A stretch of 64,000 bases of DNA from JBDRCC01 sp043822065 [NCBI: archaeon] (lineage in GTDB: Archaea > Undinarchaeota > CAZHTU01), in contig JBDRCC010000022.1 of NCBI GenBank assembly GCA_043822065.1, positions 1-64,000 on the forward strand. The letters are read 5' to 3'. Positions within the stretch are counted from its first letter, which is position 1; the number at the start of each line of letters is the position of its first letter. Of this stretch, positions 1 through 8,035 are shown piece after piece. The notes beneath the pieces are model-generated. The model made no database searches. It was not told the origin of the DNA and saw only the letters and a list, made by a program, of their open reading frames with translations. Made by a program: the position numbers and the translations under genes.

Positions 1-786
1 GCCTCCGCCGGTAGTTGGCTTGACCTGCCCTGCGGCGTCCCCGACGAGATATGCGTTACTGGATTGGGTCCTCTTGAGGGCTCCTTTTATTGGTATCACG
101 CCTGCAAACTTGGACTCCGGCTTTGCACCAAGCTTTTTCAGGAATGCTTCAAATTTCTGGGGCGCATCGGAGAATGAGCCGACGCCAACCCGGACAAAAT
201 CACCAGCCGGTATTGTCCATGCGAAAAAGCAGTCAGTATACTCCCTTGAGAAGTAAAGTGCGACCTTGTCTCGTTCAGAAGGCATTCTGCAGTCTGCCTG
301 GATTGTCTTTAGCAGGTTTTGCGGCTTGTAAGGCTCAAACCCGGCTTGGGAGATGAGATTAAGGCTGTTCCCGCATGCAAGTACAAGGGTCTCGTCTTCG
401 TAGTCTCCGGAACTAGTTTTTGCAACCCACGTTCTGCCCTTTTGCTCAATGCGGCTCACCCGGCAGCCGGTTTCAATTGTGCAGCCGCGCTTTTCCGCCC
501 GCTTCGCAAGGTACTGGTCGAAGGCCACTCTGCAGACTGAGTATGCGACGGTTTCGCCCTTGGAGATGCTGAAGTGCCGGCTTTTGGAGTAAAAGTCTGC
601 GCCGCGTATCTCGTTAAGGACGTAGTACTTGTCCAAGACTTTGAGCTCTTCCAGCCCAGAGCGGCTCAGGAGACCCCCGCACTGCGCAGGCACGCCTACG
701 TCTTTGTGCTCCTCAAGAATTTTGCAGCCGCCGATGTTCTCGCCTGCGAAGAGGCCCGCCGGCCCGGCGCCTATAATCAAGACCAT
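1..786 (-). CDS. FAD-dependent geranylgeranyl reductase family oxidoreductase (C-terminal part beyond window)
   Basis: The gene starts at 786 and runs off the left edge, so 262 residues are visible. The N-terminus has the dinucleotide-binding motif IIGAGPAGL, followed by the C-Q-C-G-G-L segment typical of this family. Near the edge, GDAAGQVKPTTGGG is the hallmark flavin-binding motif of geranylgeranyl reductases. In archaea such enzymes saturate the isoprenoid chains of membrane lipids, using a reduced flavin. The start is supported by a TATA element about 22 nt upstream, shared with the divergent gene at 834. Other members of this flavoprotein family act on other polyprenoids, so the exact substrate is open. 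Confidence 0.85.
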   Translation of the reverse strand, partial: MVLIIGAGPAGLFAGENIGGCKILEEHKDVGVPAQCGGLLSRSGLEELKVLDKYYVLNEIRGADFYSKSRHFSISKGETVAYSVCRVAFDQYLAKRAEKRGCTIETGCRVSRIEQKGRTWVAKTSSGDYEDETLVLACGNSLNLISQAGFEPYKPQNLLKTIQADCRMPSERDKVALYFSREYTDCFFAWTIPAGDFVRVGVGSFSDAPQKFEAFLKKLGAKPESKFAGVIPIKGALKRTQSSNAYLVGDAAGQVKPTTGGG

Positions 787-801
787 AAGCTTGATTAGAA
801 T

Positions 802-814
802 AGTATAAATAAAA
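802..814. promoter_or_regulatory. Shared bidirectional TATA box
   Basis: TATAAATA at 804-811 reads nearly the same on both strands. It lies about 27 nt before the ATG at 834 and about 22 nt before the ATG of the reverse gene at 786. Archaeal transcription starts about 25 nt from the TATA centre, so one element could drive two leaderless divergent transcripts. Confidence 0.6.
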
Positions 815-833
815 GGTTGCCGATAAAATTAGT

Positions 834-1187
834 ATGGGAGACCTGGACGACATTGGCGACATAATGCGTGAAGTTGCGGGTGAGATACACGGCACGGACG
901 CTCCGAAGAAAGAAGACGGGCTAAAAGTAGGCAAGCTTTACAGGAACAAGCGGAAGATTATAGAAATAATAAACGAGCTTGAGAACCAGTGGGGCGGGCA
1001 GATACCTGTAGAAAACATAGTCAATAAGGCTGCGGAACAGGACATCGGCGAAGAGGAGGTCAATGCCACTCTTGACGAGCTTGTAAGGGACGGCTACCTG
1101 GAAAGGCCAAGGTGGATGGAAGGCATTGTCCATAGAAAGGGGCGGCATATGTTGTTCTGCCCATGGCAGCAGGATTTTCCAGGATAA
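834..1187 (+). CDS. Stand-alone winged-helix protein resembling the MCM C-terminal domain
   Basis: A 117-residue protein with an acidic N-terminus and a winged-helix-like region at about residues 38-98. That region lines up by eye with the C-terminal winged helix of the MCM encoded at 9662-11683: both have a K-I-x3-I-x2-ELE start, a G-x-x-IP turn, an A-x4-I helix with a conserved E, and end in G-[YD]-L-x2-P. No ATPase or zinc domain is present. Known MCM winged helices modulate the helicase and contact initiators, so a DNA-replication or transcription-factor role is possible but inferred. It is probably leaderless from the TATA at 804. It converges with mtaB, leaving a 4-nt gap. Confidence 0.6.
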   Translation: MGDLDDIGDIMREVAGEIHGTDAPKKEDGLKVGKLYRNKRKIIEIINELENQWGGQIPVENIVNKAAEQDIGEEEVNATLDELVRDGYLERPRWMEGIVHRKGRHMLFCPWQQDFPG

Positions 1188-1191
1188 TCTT

Positions 1192-2469
1192 TTAGGCAGG
1201 CACTGCTCTAAGATAGGTCGAATGCGCTTCCGTGAACTTTACTTGGTAGAAAAGCCCGAGCTTTCCGTGGTCAAGGACGACTGATTTGTAGTTTGAGCCC
1301 CTTCCGACGACAGTCCCGCCCTTGCCCTTTTCAGTAAGGAGTACTAAATCAAACTTCCCGACGGACTTTTTGTTGTTTTTCAGGGCGGTCTTTTCTGCGA
1401 GCCGGGTCATTATCCTGCTCCGCGCCTTGAGGACCTCGCTCGGGAGCTTCTCAAGCTTTGCCGCCTCGGTGCCTGGGCGCGGGGCGAACCGGGAGATGTT
1501 TATTATGTCAGGCTTGACGTCCTTGACGAGGTCGAGCGTCTTCTGGAAGTCCTTTTCAGTCTCGGTCGGGTAGCCGACAATGATGTCAGTCGCAAGAGTC
1601 AGGCTTGGGCAGGCCTTCCTGAATTTCGAGACGGTCTGCTTGAAATCGGTTATCGAATAAGGGCGCTTCATGTCCTGGAGCACCTTGTTCGAGCCGGACT
1701 GGACCGGGACATGCAGGAACTTGTAGACTTTTTCGGATTCAAATGCACGTATGAGCTCCGGCAGGATTTTTTTCGCGCCGTTCGGATTCATCATGCCGAC
1801 GCGGATGCGGAATTCGCCGGGGAGGGTGGAGAGCTGCGAGAGGAGGGAGGGGAGGCTTGTGCCGGTGTCGGCGCCGTAGATGCCTGTGTCCTGCCCTGTG
1901 AGGCGGATTTCCCTGCATCCTTTTTGTATGGCTCTTTTGGTTTCTTCAACAATGCTTTCAAGTGGAAAAGACTGCAAAGATCCTCTAGCCAGCCTTGCTA
2001 TGCAGAAAGAGCAAGAACCCATACAACCACTGCCAATATTGATGGTATCTATCAATGGATTTGTTCTGCATTTCGGAAGCAAAAGTTTTGTCTCATTTCG
2101 CTTACCAATTCTTTCAATCCTTCGCCCCGCTAATGTTTCCTTGACTGTCTCCGACACATCGGTTATATGATGCGGTCCTAATAGACTGGCGCCAGGTGCA
2201 ATATTTTTTACCAATCCGGGTTCACTCTCTGACATGCATCCGGCTATGACGAGCTTTTTCTCTGGATATTTTTTTACAAGTTGTTGTATTGCGTATTTTA
2301 CTTTGGATTCGGTTGCGCCTTTTACAACACAGGTATTTATTAAGACAATATCGGCTGAATCAATATTTCCTATTAGACTGTAACCACTTTCCTTCAGCAG
2401 ACCTGCCATTATTTCGCTGTCGCTGGTATTAGAGGAACATCCATACGTTGACATGAATATGTTTTTCAT
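1192..2469 (-). CDS. mtaB: tRNA threonylcarbamoyladenosine methylthiotransferase (MtaB/CDKAL1-type radical SAM)
   Basis: At 425 residues this has the full MiaB-family layout. An N-terminal UPF0004 domain carries three conserved cysteines (C10 in TYGC, INTCVV, IAGC). The radical-SAM cluster motif CMGSCSFC lies near residue 146, and a C-terminal TRAM-like beta domain follows. The family converts t6A37 to ms2t6A37 in tRNAs reading ANN codons; archaea carry the eukaryote-like e-MtaB form. The start lies only 2 nt after the stop of the LAGLIDADG gene, with no visible Shine-Dalgarno, so translation may be coupled. Base composition changes abruptly near nt 1920 (about residue 183): the upstream half is AT-rich like the LAGLIDADG gene, the downstream half GC-rich. 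Confidence 0.9.
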   Translation of the reverse strand: MKNIFMSTYGCSSNTSDSEIMAGLLKESGYSLIGNIDSADIVLINTCVVKGATESKVKYAIQQLVKKYPEKKLVIAGCMSESEPGLVKNIAPGASLLGPHHITDVSETVKETLAGRRIERIGKRNETKLLLPKCRTNPLIDTINIGSGCMGSCSFCIARLARGSLQSFPLESIVEETKRAIQKGCREIRLTGQDTGIYGADTGTSLPSLLSQLSTLPGEFRIRVGMMNPNGAKKILPELIRAFESEKVYKFLHVPVQSGSNKVLQDMKRPYSITDFKQTVSKFRKACPSLTLATDIIVGYPTETEKDFQKTLDLVKDVKPDIINISRFAPRPGTEAAKLEKLPSEVLKARSRIMTRLAEKTALKNNKKSVGKFDLVLLTEKGKGGTVVGRGSNYKSVVLDHGKLGLFYQVKFTEAHSTYLRAVPA

Positions 2470-2471
2470 TT

Positions 2472-3734
2472 CTAGGGACTATTGCAATTAGCGTTTATAT
2501 CTTTTTCTTTGGTAGAGTAAATGTCCCGTCCGACTCTTTCTAACTTACCTTGTCCATCCAGTTTTCTAAATATTGGATAAATACGCTCATTTTTGAAGCC
2601 GGTTTGAGAGCGGATCTCTCTGACTTTTAGAGGACCCCGTTTGAGAGCATCGATTAGTTTTAACTGGCTTGCTGCGCCATTGTGTTCATCTCTTGCGTTT
2701 AGAAGGTACTCAATGTAAAAAGATGCCTCTTTAAATCGGTGGTGTTGAAGGATATTTTTTAGCTCTGCATTTGAATTTGATGAATGTTTTAGTTTACCTT
2801 CTCTCTGGAGTAGGTAGAGTTCGCAAATAGATAGAAGCATGTCATTCTTTTCAAACCCCGAGAAATGTTTGCTATTATTGCCTATCTTTATGCCTTCGAT
2901 GAATCCACCAATTTGCAGAAAATTTGCTATAGGCGAGAAAGAAACGGTTGAAAGTCTGTTTTCAGATTTATACATATGTGTACCTACTTCATCGGCTATC
3001 TTTTGCCATTCATTAATTAGAATGGGATGAAAACAAGTCAACATTAGCTTGGGCCTACTGTATTTATTTTTAGAATTGGCAAGCGTAACACATCCTTCTA
3101 AAGAGATTGCCAACCTGAATGCTAATTCTTTTGTTTTCATTGAGCTTCTCTTCAAAAACTTTAATGTTGGTTGCTTCTCTATTAGGTACTGTTCCCAGTT
3201 CTGTTTGCCCCTTGCGGGCTGATGCTTTGTAACCGGAGTTCTGCAATAGATATCGTTTAAGAGTGCTTTTACCGTATTTGCTCGAGCAAAAACCGTAGAA
3301 ACACCTGTTCTCGCATCCCTAGTCATTCTAGGGTTTAAACCAAATTCCTTTAGCATGTCTGTAAAGATACCAAGTGCAACTTTGTCTGTGTTATGCAAAC
3401 GTATGATTTTATGTGAGTGCGAGGATGACCCGTCTGTGAGCAAGAAAACTGCGAGTAAATCTTTAAGCCCTTCCACGCCTATTTGTTTTTTCCAAATAGA
3501 GACTCTCTCCATATCATCTCCATTTGGTGAAGTATGTCTCCTGGAAAGCGTTAATAGATTTGTAGCAGACCTAGTTCGAACTTTTGTAAGGCTCAGAGGT
3601 TCATAACTTTTGAGACGGCCCCATGCCGTTGTGTTTGATACATTGTACAGCTTAGAGATAGTTAAAGTTGGTACGCCCAATTCATAAAGTGCAAGAATGT
3701 TTAAGTCATCGAACAGATTCGTTTTAGGTTTCAT
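2472..3734 (-). CDS. Free-standing LAGLIDADG protein with N- and C-terminal helix-turn-helix regions
   Basis: A 420-residue protein. Residues 17-42 look like a Hin/resolvase-type HTH. Residues 93-103 (LLAVFLLTDGS) and 206-216 (FRLAISLEGCV) are two degenerate LAGLIDADG motifs, keeping an acidic residue (D, E) before glycine as expected for catalysis. Residues about 355-405 look like a winged helix. Two LAGLIDADG repeats in one chain are typical of monomeric homing endonucleases; combination with HTH domains also recalls the bacterial regulator WhiA. No intein or intron splice motifs are seen, so it is free-standing. Codons and base composition are AT-rich compared with most neighbours, suggesting transfer. 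It abuts the mtaB start, so it may control or have displaced that gene's promoter. Confidence 0.7.
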   Translation of the reverse strand: MKPKTNLFDDLNILALYELGVPTLTISKLYNVSNTTAWGRLKSYEPLSLTKVRTRSATNLLTLSRRHTSPNGDDMERVSIWKKQIGVEGLKDLLAVFLLTDGSSSHSHKIIRLHNTDKVALGIFTDMLKEFGLNPRMTRDARTGVSTVFARANTVKALLNDIYCRTPVTKHQPARGKQNWEQYLIEKQPTLKFLKRSSMKTKELAFRLAISLEGCVTLANSKNKYSRPKLMLTCFHPILINEWQKIADEVGTHMYKSENRLSTVSFSPIANFLQIGGFIEGIKIGNNSKHFSGFEKNDMLLSICELYLLQREGKLKHSSNSNAELKNILQHHRFKEASFYIEYLLNARDEHNGAASQLKLIDALKRGPLKVREIRSQTGFKNERIYPIFRKLDGQGKLERVGRDIYSTKEKDINANCNSP

Positions 3735-4065
3735 ATAGATATAAATTCTGAAAATAACAATATAAACTTATGGAGAGGGCACTTTGCCAGTAATTAGATT
3801 ATGTTAGAATCTACCTGGTTCGTGGTGCACCCGTAGGTCTCAAGGCAAATTTTCATAAAATGTATTTGGGTAGGCGGTATAAATAATTTGGGGTTAGACT
3901 GGCTTTGTAGAAATCCTCTGGAAATTTATTCGACATCGGCGTCCGTTAAAAACAATGGACTGCGTGTTTGGGCTAGGGGCGTTAAAAAAAGGGTTCTTGA
4001 CGGGAAGCCTGCAAACTCACTTTTCAAAGCTCTGCTCGCGCTTCCCCTATCCTGTTATCGACGAG
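3735..4065. other. 331-bp gene-free spacer with TATA elements and hairpins; possible small RNA
   Basis: No convincing ORF. On the minus strand a TATA-like element at about 3758-3770 could serve the LAGLIDADG gene. On the plus strand TATAAAT at 3878-3884 would start a transcript near 3905. Downstream are two hairpins: GTCCGTT (3941-3947) with AATGGAC (3954-3960), and GGGAAGC (4002-4008) with GCTTCCC (4040-4046). The words GGTTAGACT (3892-3900) and GTAGAAATC (3907-3915) recur in the spacer on the other side of the ACT gene (4576-4584 and 4490-4498). An RNA gene is possible but I recognise no known family. Confidence 0.3.
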
Positions 4066-4434
4066 TTAGAATGCTTCTGGGTTTGTGTCGACGCTCAGTG
4101 CGTAAGTTACTTTCTCGGCGGTTTTCCCAACAGTCAGTATGGAAAATATGTTTATCCCGCTGTCTGCTAGCTTTTGAGTTTCTTCCCCAAGCTTTCCTGG
4201 TTTGTTCTCCATGTCAATAAGAAAGACTTCCTCCTCGGTAAAGTCTATCTTGTTTTTTGCAAAAAGCTCTCGTGTCTGCTCTATGTTGTTCGGAATTAGG
4301 CTGATAATGGCATCCCCGCCGCGCTGCGTTTCTCCGCAAATAGCCTCTATATTGATACCAGCCTCACCCAAAAGCCGGCTAATCCTTGCTAGCACCCCAA
4401 TCTCGTCTTTAATATTTATGTTAAACTGCTTCAT
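4066..4434 (-). CDS. Tandem ACT-domain protein
   Basis: A 122-residue protein made only of two ACT-like units. The first begins MKQFNINIKDEIGVLARI and the second begins near residue 72 with the D-M-x-NKPGKLGE ligand-binding turn. ACT domains bind amino acids or other small ligands and signal to a partner enzyme. Single-purpose small ACT proteins are common in archaea, but the ligand cannot be read from sequence. Next to ahcY, a role in amino-acid or methyl-cycle sensing is a guess. A TATA element at 4458-4469 supports an almost leaderless start. Confidence 0.8.
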   Translation of the reverse strand: MKQFNINIKDEIGVLARISRLLGEAGINIEAICGETQRGGDAIISLIPNNIEQTRELFAKNKIDFTEEEVFLIDMENKPGKLGEETQKLADSGINIFSILTVGKTAEKVTYALSVDTNPEAF

Positions 4435-4484
4435 AACAGGTATATTATCTGCCGTTCTTTTATAAATAAGTATCTGTCCCCTAT

Positions 4485-4574
4485 GGTCCGTAGAAATCTT
4501 AATTAGAAGTGCAGTGTTTCGTTAGTTGAGGGAACCAAACGCCACAATAATCTCTCAGGTGGATTTCTACGACC
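4485..4574 (+). ncRNA. Candidate structured RNA between ACT gene and ahcY
   Basis: GGTCCGTAGAAATC at 4485-4498 pairs with GATTTCTACGACC at 4562-4574, giving 13 bp with one bulged C. The stem encloses a 63-nt interior. A plus-strand reading of TTTATAAATAAG (4458-4469) lies about 22-25 nt before the stem, where a transcript would start. The long stem spacing and the promoter make a small RNA plausible. No tRNA, C/D or known riboswitch signature was recognised, and the stem could also form in the opposite strand's RNA. Confidence 0.35.
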
Positions 4575-4582
4575 TGGTTAGA

Positions 4583-5839
4583 CTAGGTCCCATTGTCCCA
4601 GGAGGACATATACTTCTTCTGCTGGCTTGTAAGCGAGTCGATTTTCACGCCCTTTGACTTGAGCCAGAGCTGGGCGACGGTGTTGTCTATCTTCGGCGGG
4701 ACGCAGTATAGGTCCGGCTTGAGCTTGTGGTGGTTCTTGGCGAGGAATTCTGCACATAGCGCCTGGTTTGCAAATGACATATCCATAACCTCGATTGCAT
4801 GCCCCTGTGCACAGGCAAGATTGACCAAGCGCCCCTGCGCGAGCAGGTAGATGCGCTTCCCGCTTTTCAGGAGGTATTCGTCGACATCCTTTCTGACATT
4901 GGCTACTCGCTTGGACAATGATTTCAGGGCTGAGATATTCACTTCGACGTCGAAGTGGCCGGTGTTCGAGACAATTGCGCCGTCCTTCATCGTCGGGAAG
5001 TGCTTCTTGTCGATGACGTTTACGTTTCCGGTCGCGGTTATGAAAATGTCGCCCTCTTTTGCCGCGAGGTCCATGGGCATGACGCGGAAGCCGTCCATTT
5101 TCGCCTCTATTGCCTTGACTGGGTCGATTTCAGTGACTACGATGTTTGCGCCCATTCCCCTTGCGCGCATTGCCGCGCCCCTGCCGCACCAGCCGTATCC
5201 TGCAATGACAATTGTTTTTCCAGCAAGGATTGTGTTGGTCGCAGTCATTATGCCCTCGAGGGTGGACTGGCCAGTGCCGTAGCGGTTGTCAAAGAAGTGC
5301 TTTGTCTGGGCGTCGTTTACGTTGAAGACTGGGAACTTGAGCGCGCCCTCTTTTGCCATTACTGCAAGCCGGTGTATTCCGGTCGTCGTTTCCTCACAGC
5401 CCCCAATTATGCTTGGCAAAAGGTCACGGCGCTTTTTGTGGAGAAGGAATATCAGGTCGCAGCCGTCGTCGATTATTATGTCCGGCTTGTGGCCAAGGAC
5501 GCGATTGAGGTTCTTGTAGTAGTCCTTGCTGCTCTCGTTGTACCAAGTGTACACATTCAGCCCGTAGTCGATTGCAAGCGATGCTGCCGCAGAGTCCTGG
5601 GTAGAAAGCGGGTTGCAGCCGGTTATTGCGACTTCGGCGCCTCCGCGGGCAAAAGTGCTGGCGAGAATGCAGGTCTTCGGCTCGACGTGAAGGCACATCC
5701 CGATTGTAAGCCCCTTGAACGGCTTCTCCTTTTGGAAGCGTGCGCCTATGGACTCGAGCACAGGCATATGCCTGCGGGCCCATTCAATTCTTTTCTTTCC
5801 TTCAACGTGCTGCGCCTTGTTGCGGATGTCGTAAGGCAT
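4583..5839 (-). CDS. ahcY: S-adenosylhomocysteine hydrolase
   Basis: The 418-residue protein hydrolyses S-adenosylhomocysteine to adenosine and homocysteine, removing the inhibitor left by methyltransferases. Visible marks include the N-terminal MCLHVEPKTCILA segment, the substrate stretch NVNDAQTKHFFDNRYGTGQS, and the NAD-binding glycine motif IVIAGYGWCGRG. Length fits archaeal members, which lack the insertion seen in some bacterial and plant enzymes. It reads towards the ACT gene and the candidate RNA. Nearby methyl users include mtaB and several methyltransferases in this window. Confidence 0.97.
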   Translation of the reverse strand: MPYDIRNKAQHVEGKKRIEWARRHMPVLESIGARFQKEKPFKGLTIGMCLHVEPKTCILASTFARGGAEVAITGCNPLSTQDSAAASLAIDYGLNVYTWYNESSKDYYKNLNRVLGHKPDIIIDDGCDLIFLLHKKRRDLLPSIIGGCEETTTGIHRLAVMAKEGALKFPVFNVNDAQTKHFFDNRYGTGQSTLEGIMTATNTILAGKTIVIAGYGWCGRGAAMRARGMGANIVVTEIDPVKAIEAKMDGFRVMPMDLAAKEGDIFITATGNVNVIDKKHFPTMKDGAIVSNTGHFDVEVNISALKSLSKRVANVRKDVDEYLLKSGKRIYLLAQGRLVNLACAQGHAIEVMDMSFANQALCAEFLAKNHHKLKPDLYCVPPKIDNTVAQLWLKSKGVKIDSLTSQQKKYMSSWDNGT

Positions 5840-5957
5840 AGGGACAGTTAGAAATGGCGGGTTTTTAGAGTTTATGTTTGGGGAAAATCATTATAAAGCC
5901 CAAGTGCTATAACTTAGTTATAAATGACAGCCAAAGTCTGCTGCTGTTAATTTTTGA

Positions 5958-6036
5958 AGCACTGGTCCAGGCTGTCTTCTGGTTTTTCTGTTTTCGTTCT
6001 TTAAACTAATAGACTGCCAGCCAGTGCTGGGAGGAT
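5958..6036 (+). promoter_or_regulatory. Structured 5' leader of the cysteine synthase gene
   Basis: A TATA element (GTTATAAAT, about 5914-5922) predicts a start near 5945, leaving a leader of about 90 nt. In it AGCACTGG (5958-5965) pairs with CCAGTGCT (6021-6028), and GGCTGTCT (5970-5977) with AGACTGCC (6011-6018) apart from one mismatch. The 3' strand ends right at the Shine-Dalgarno GGGAGGAT (6029-6036) before the ATG at 6039. A long leader is unusual here, and the arrangement suggests translational control or a riboswitch-like element. No known class was recognised. Confidence 0.45.
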
Positions 6037-6038
6037 AA

Positions 6039-7004
6039 ATGAAAAGCGTAATTGGGCTGATTGGAAACACGCCGGTTGTAGAATTGGAGAGGCTGAACCC
6101 GACGAGGGGGGTGAGAATCTTCGCAAAGCTTGAGAAGTTCAACCCAGGCGGCTCGGTGAAGGACAGGATTGCCCTGTACATGGTCGAGAAGGCCGAAAGG
6201 GACGGCACCCTGACTATGGACAAAACGATAATAGAGCCGACGTCGGGGAATACTGGAATCGGGCTTGCGATTGTGGGGGCTGCCAAGGGTTATAGGGTCC
6301 AGCTTGTCATGCCTGAGAATATGTCGATTGAGAGAAGGCTGATTCTCCAGGCGCACGGGGCAGAGATTATCCTAACTCCGGAATCGGAAGGGATGAACGG
6401 TGCGGAGGACCTGGCAAAGGAATTGGCAAGGGACACGGACAGATATTTCATGCCAAACCAGTTTGCAAACTCCGCAAACGTCAATGCCCACTATGAGGGG
6501 ACTGGAAAGGAGCTTCTGCGGCAGGTGCCGGACGTAACTCATTTTGTCGCTGGCATGGGAACGGGAGGGACGCTGATGGGTGCCGGCAGGAGACTAAAGG
6601 AGTATAATTCGAAAATAAAAGTAATCGGCGTGGAGCCGCACAAGGAGACGCCGATTCAGGGATTGAAAAACATGGAGATCAGCTACGTGCCGGAAATCTT
6701 CGACAGGTCGAAGCTTGACGAAACAATCGTCGTCAGGCGGGAGCATGCATTCGGCATGGCGCGGGCGCTCGCAAGGGAGGAAGGCCTGCTTGTCGGGATG
6801 AGCTCAGGCGCGGCGATGCACGCTGCAGTCGAGGTTGCGAAAAGGGTTGAAACAGGAAGTATCGTCGTGCTTTTCCCTGACGGCGGCGAGAAGTACCTGA
6901 CGACAGAGCTGTACAAGGAGGTTCCGGAGTCCTGCAGGAGGTGCAACCTCAAAGTAGTTGAGCTGAAGAAAAGCATGGAAGAAGTGGCGGCAAAAAGATT
7001 ATAA
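6039..7004 (+). CDS. cysK: PLP-dependent cysteine synthase family protein
   Basis: A 321-residue fold-type II PLP enzyme. The PLP lysine lies in NPGGSVKDR and the substrate loop is PTSGNTG; the phosphate loop is GMGTGGTL. The family makes L-cysteine from O-acetylserine or O-phosphoserine and sulfide. The C-terminal tail ends with a C-R-R-C pair, which is not part of the standard core. The next gene, 23 nt downstream, is a PP-loop sulfur-transfer protein, so cysteine made here may feed RNA thiolation. Cystathionine beta-synthase activity cannot be excluded from motifs alone. Confidence 0.9.
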   Translation: MKSVIGLIGNTPVVELERLNPTRGVRIFAKLEKFNPGGSVKDRIALYMVEKAERDGTLTMDKTIIEPTSGNTGIGLAIVGAAKGYRVQLVMPENMSIERRLILQAHGAEIILTPESEGMNGAEDLAKELARDTDRYFMPNQFANSANVNAHYEGTGKELLRQVPDVTHFVAGMGTGGTLMGAGRRLKEYNSKIKVIGVEPHKETPIQGLKNMEISYVPEIFDRSKLDETIVVRREHAFGMARALAREEGLLVGMSSGAAMHAAVEVAKRVETGSIVVLFPDGGEKYLTTELYKEVPESCRRCNLKVVELKKSMEEVAAKRL

Positions 7005-7027
7005 GAACCGGTAAAGATAAGCTCAGC

Positions 7028-8017
7028 ATGAAAAAGGTAAAAGCCGTTGGCCTGCTTTCCGGCGGGCTGGATAGCACACTTGCAGCGAAGATGGTATTAG
7101 ACCAGGGCATCGACGTTGTCGCGCTTAATTTTACCTCTCCATTTTGTACTTGTAGCAGAGAGGGCAGATGCGAATCTGCTGAAGCTGCCGAACACCTTGG
7201 CATTGAGTTGAAGGCCATGCCCAAGGGTGATGATTATATTCACGTTATAAGGAATCCGAAGCACGGCTACGGCAAGAACATGAATCCGTGCATAGATTGC
7301 CGGATTTATATTCTGAAAAAGGCGAAGGATTTTGCAAAGGAGATTGGAGCTGATTTCATTTTTACTGGTGAAGTCCTCGACCAGCGGCCAAAGAGCCAGC
7401 ACAGGAGGGCGCTAGAGATTATTGAGAGGGAGTCGGGTCTTAAGGGAAAGTTGCTGAGGCCGCTTTCTGCGAAATTGTTGGCTGAGACTGAAGTTGAGAA
7501 GAAGGGCTTAATTGATAGGAAGAAGCTTGGCGACATGCATGGAAGGTCAAGAAAAAGGCAGATGGAGATGGCCGATGACATAAATCTTGTTGACTACCAC
7601 TGTGCAGGCGGTGGCTGTCTGCTGACTGAGAAAAGGATTGCAAAGAGGGTTCGCGATTTTCTTGACCATAATGCGGACGCAAAGATGCGGGACATGTGGC
7701 TGCTGAAGTATGGACGGCACTTCAGGGTTGGGGAGAACAAGATTATCGTCGGCAGGGACGAGGGTGAGAACAAAAAGCTATTGGCTTTCAAGAAAGAGAA
7801 TGATTTTGTTTTCGAGATTAAGGGCGTCGGGAGCCCGATTGTTGTTTTACAGGGGAGAAAAGGCAAAAAGGCAATAGAGATGGCCGCAAGGCTTGCCGCA
7901 AGGTATTCAGATGCGAAAGGGGAGGAAGTCATTGTGGGCTATTTGGCTGGAAAAAAGCACCATAAAATCAGGGTCAGCCCCGCGCGCAGGGAAGAGATTG
8001 AAAAGTATTTAATCTGA
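7028..8017 (+). CDS. PP-loop (ThiI/MnmA-like) RNA thiolation protein with NFACT-R-like C-terminus
   Basis: The 329-residue protein opens with the ATP-pyrophosphatase loop LLSGGLDST. Cysteines occur in a C-T-C-x5-C cluster and in NPCIDCRIYI, as in tRNA thiouridylases that adenylate a uridine and add sulfur. From about residue 220 the sequence reads YGRHFRVGENKIIVGRDE, resembling the NFACT-R (DUF814) RNA-binding core also present in the protein at 56438. Fusion of a ThiI-like enzyme to NFACT-R is known from bacterial families. The upstream cysteine synthase fits a sulfur supply role. The modified position is unknown. Confidence 0.7.
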   Translation: MKKVKAVGLLSGGLDSTLAAKMVLDQGIDVVALNFTSPFCTCSREGRCESAEAAEHLGIELKAMPKGDDYIHVIRNPKHGYGKNMNPCIDCRIYILKKAKDFAKEIGADFIFTGEVLDQRPKSQHRRALEIIERESGLKGKLLRPLSAKLLAETEVEKKGLIDRKKLGDMHGRSRKRQMEMADDINLVDYHCAGGGCLLTEKRIAKRVRDFLDHNADAKMRDMWLLKYGRHFRVGENKIIVGRDEGENKKLLAFKKENDFVFEIKGVGSPIVVLQGRKGKKAIEMAARLAARYSDAKGEEVIVGYLAGKKHHKIRVSPARREEIEKYLI

Positions 8018-8035
8018 GCGGGCGTAGATAGGAAT

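Noticed and set aside
3735-4065. RNase P or SRP RNA gene
   Set aside because: Hairpins present, but none of the conserved RNase P or SRP motifs could be located.
4955-5851. 298-codon open frame on the plus strand
   Set aside because: Exactly antisense to the well-supported ahcY; composition mirrors the GC-rich coding strand.
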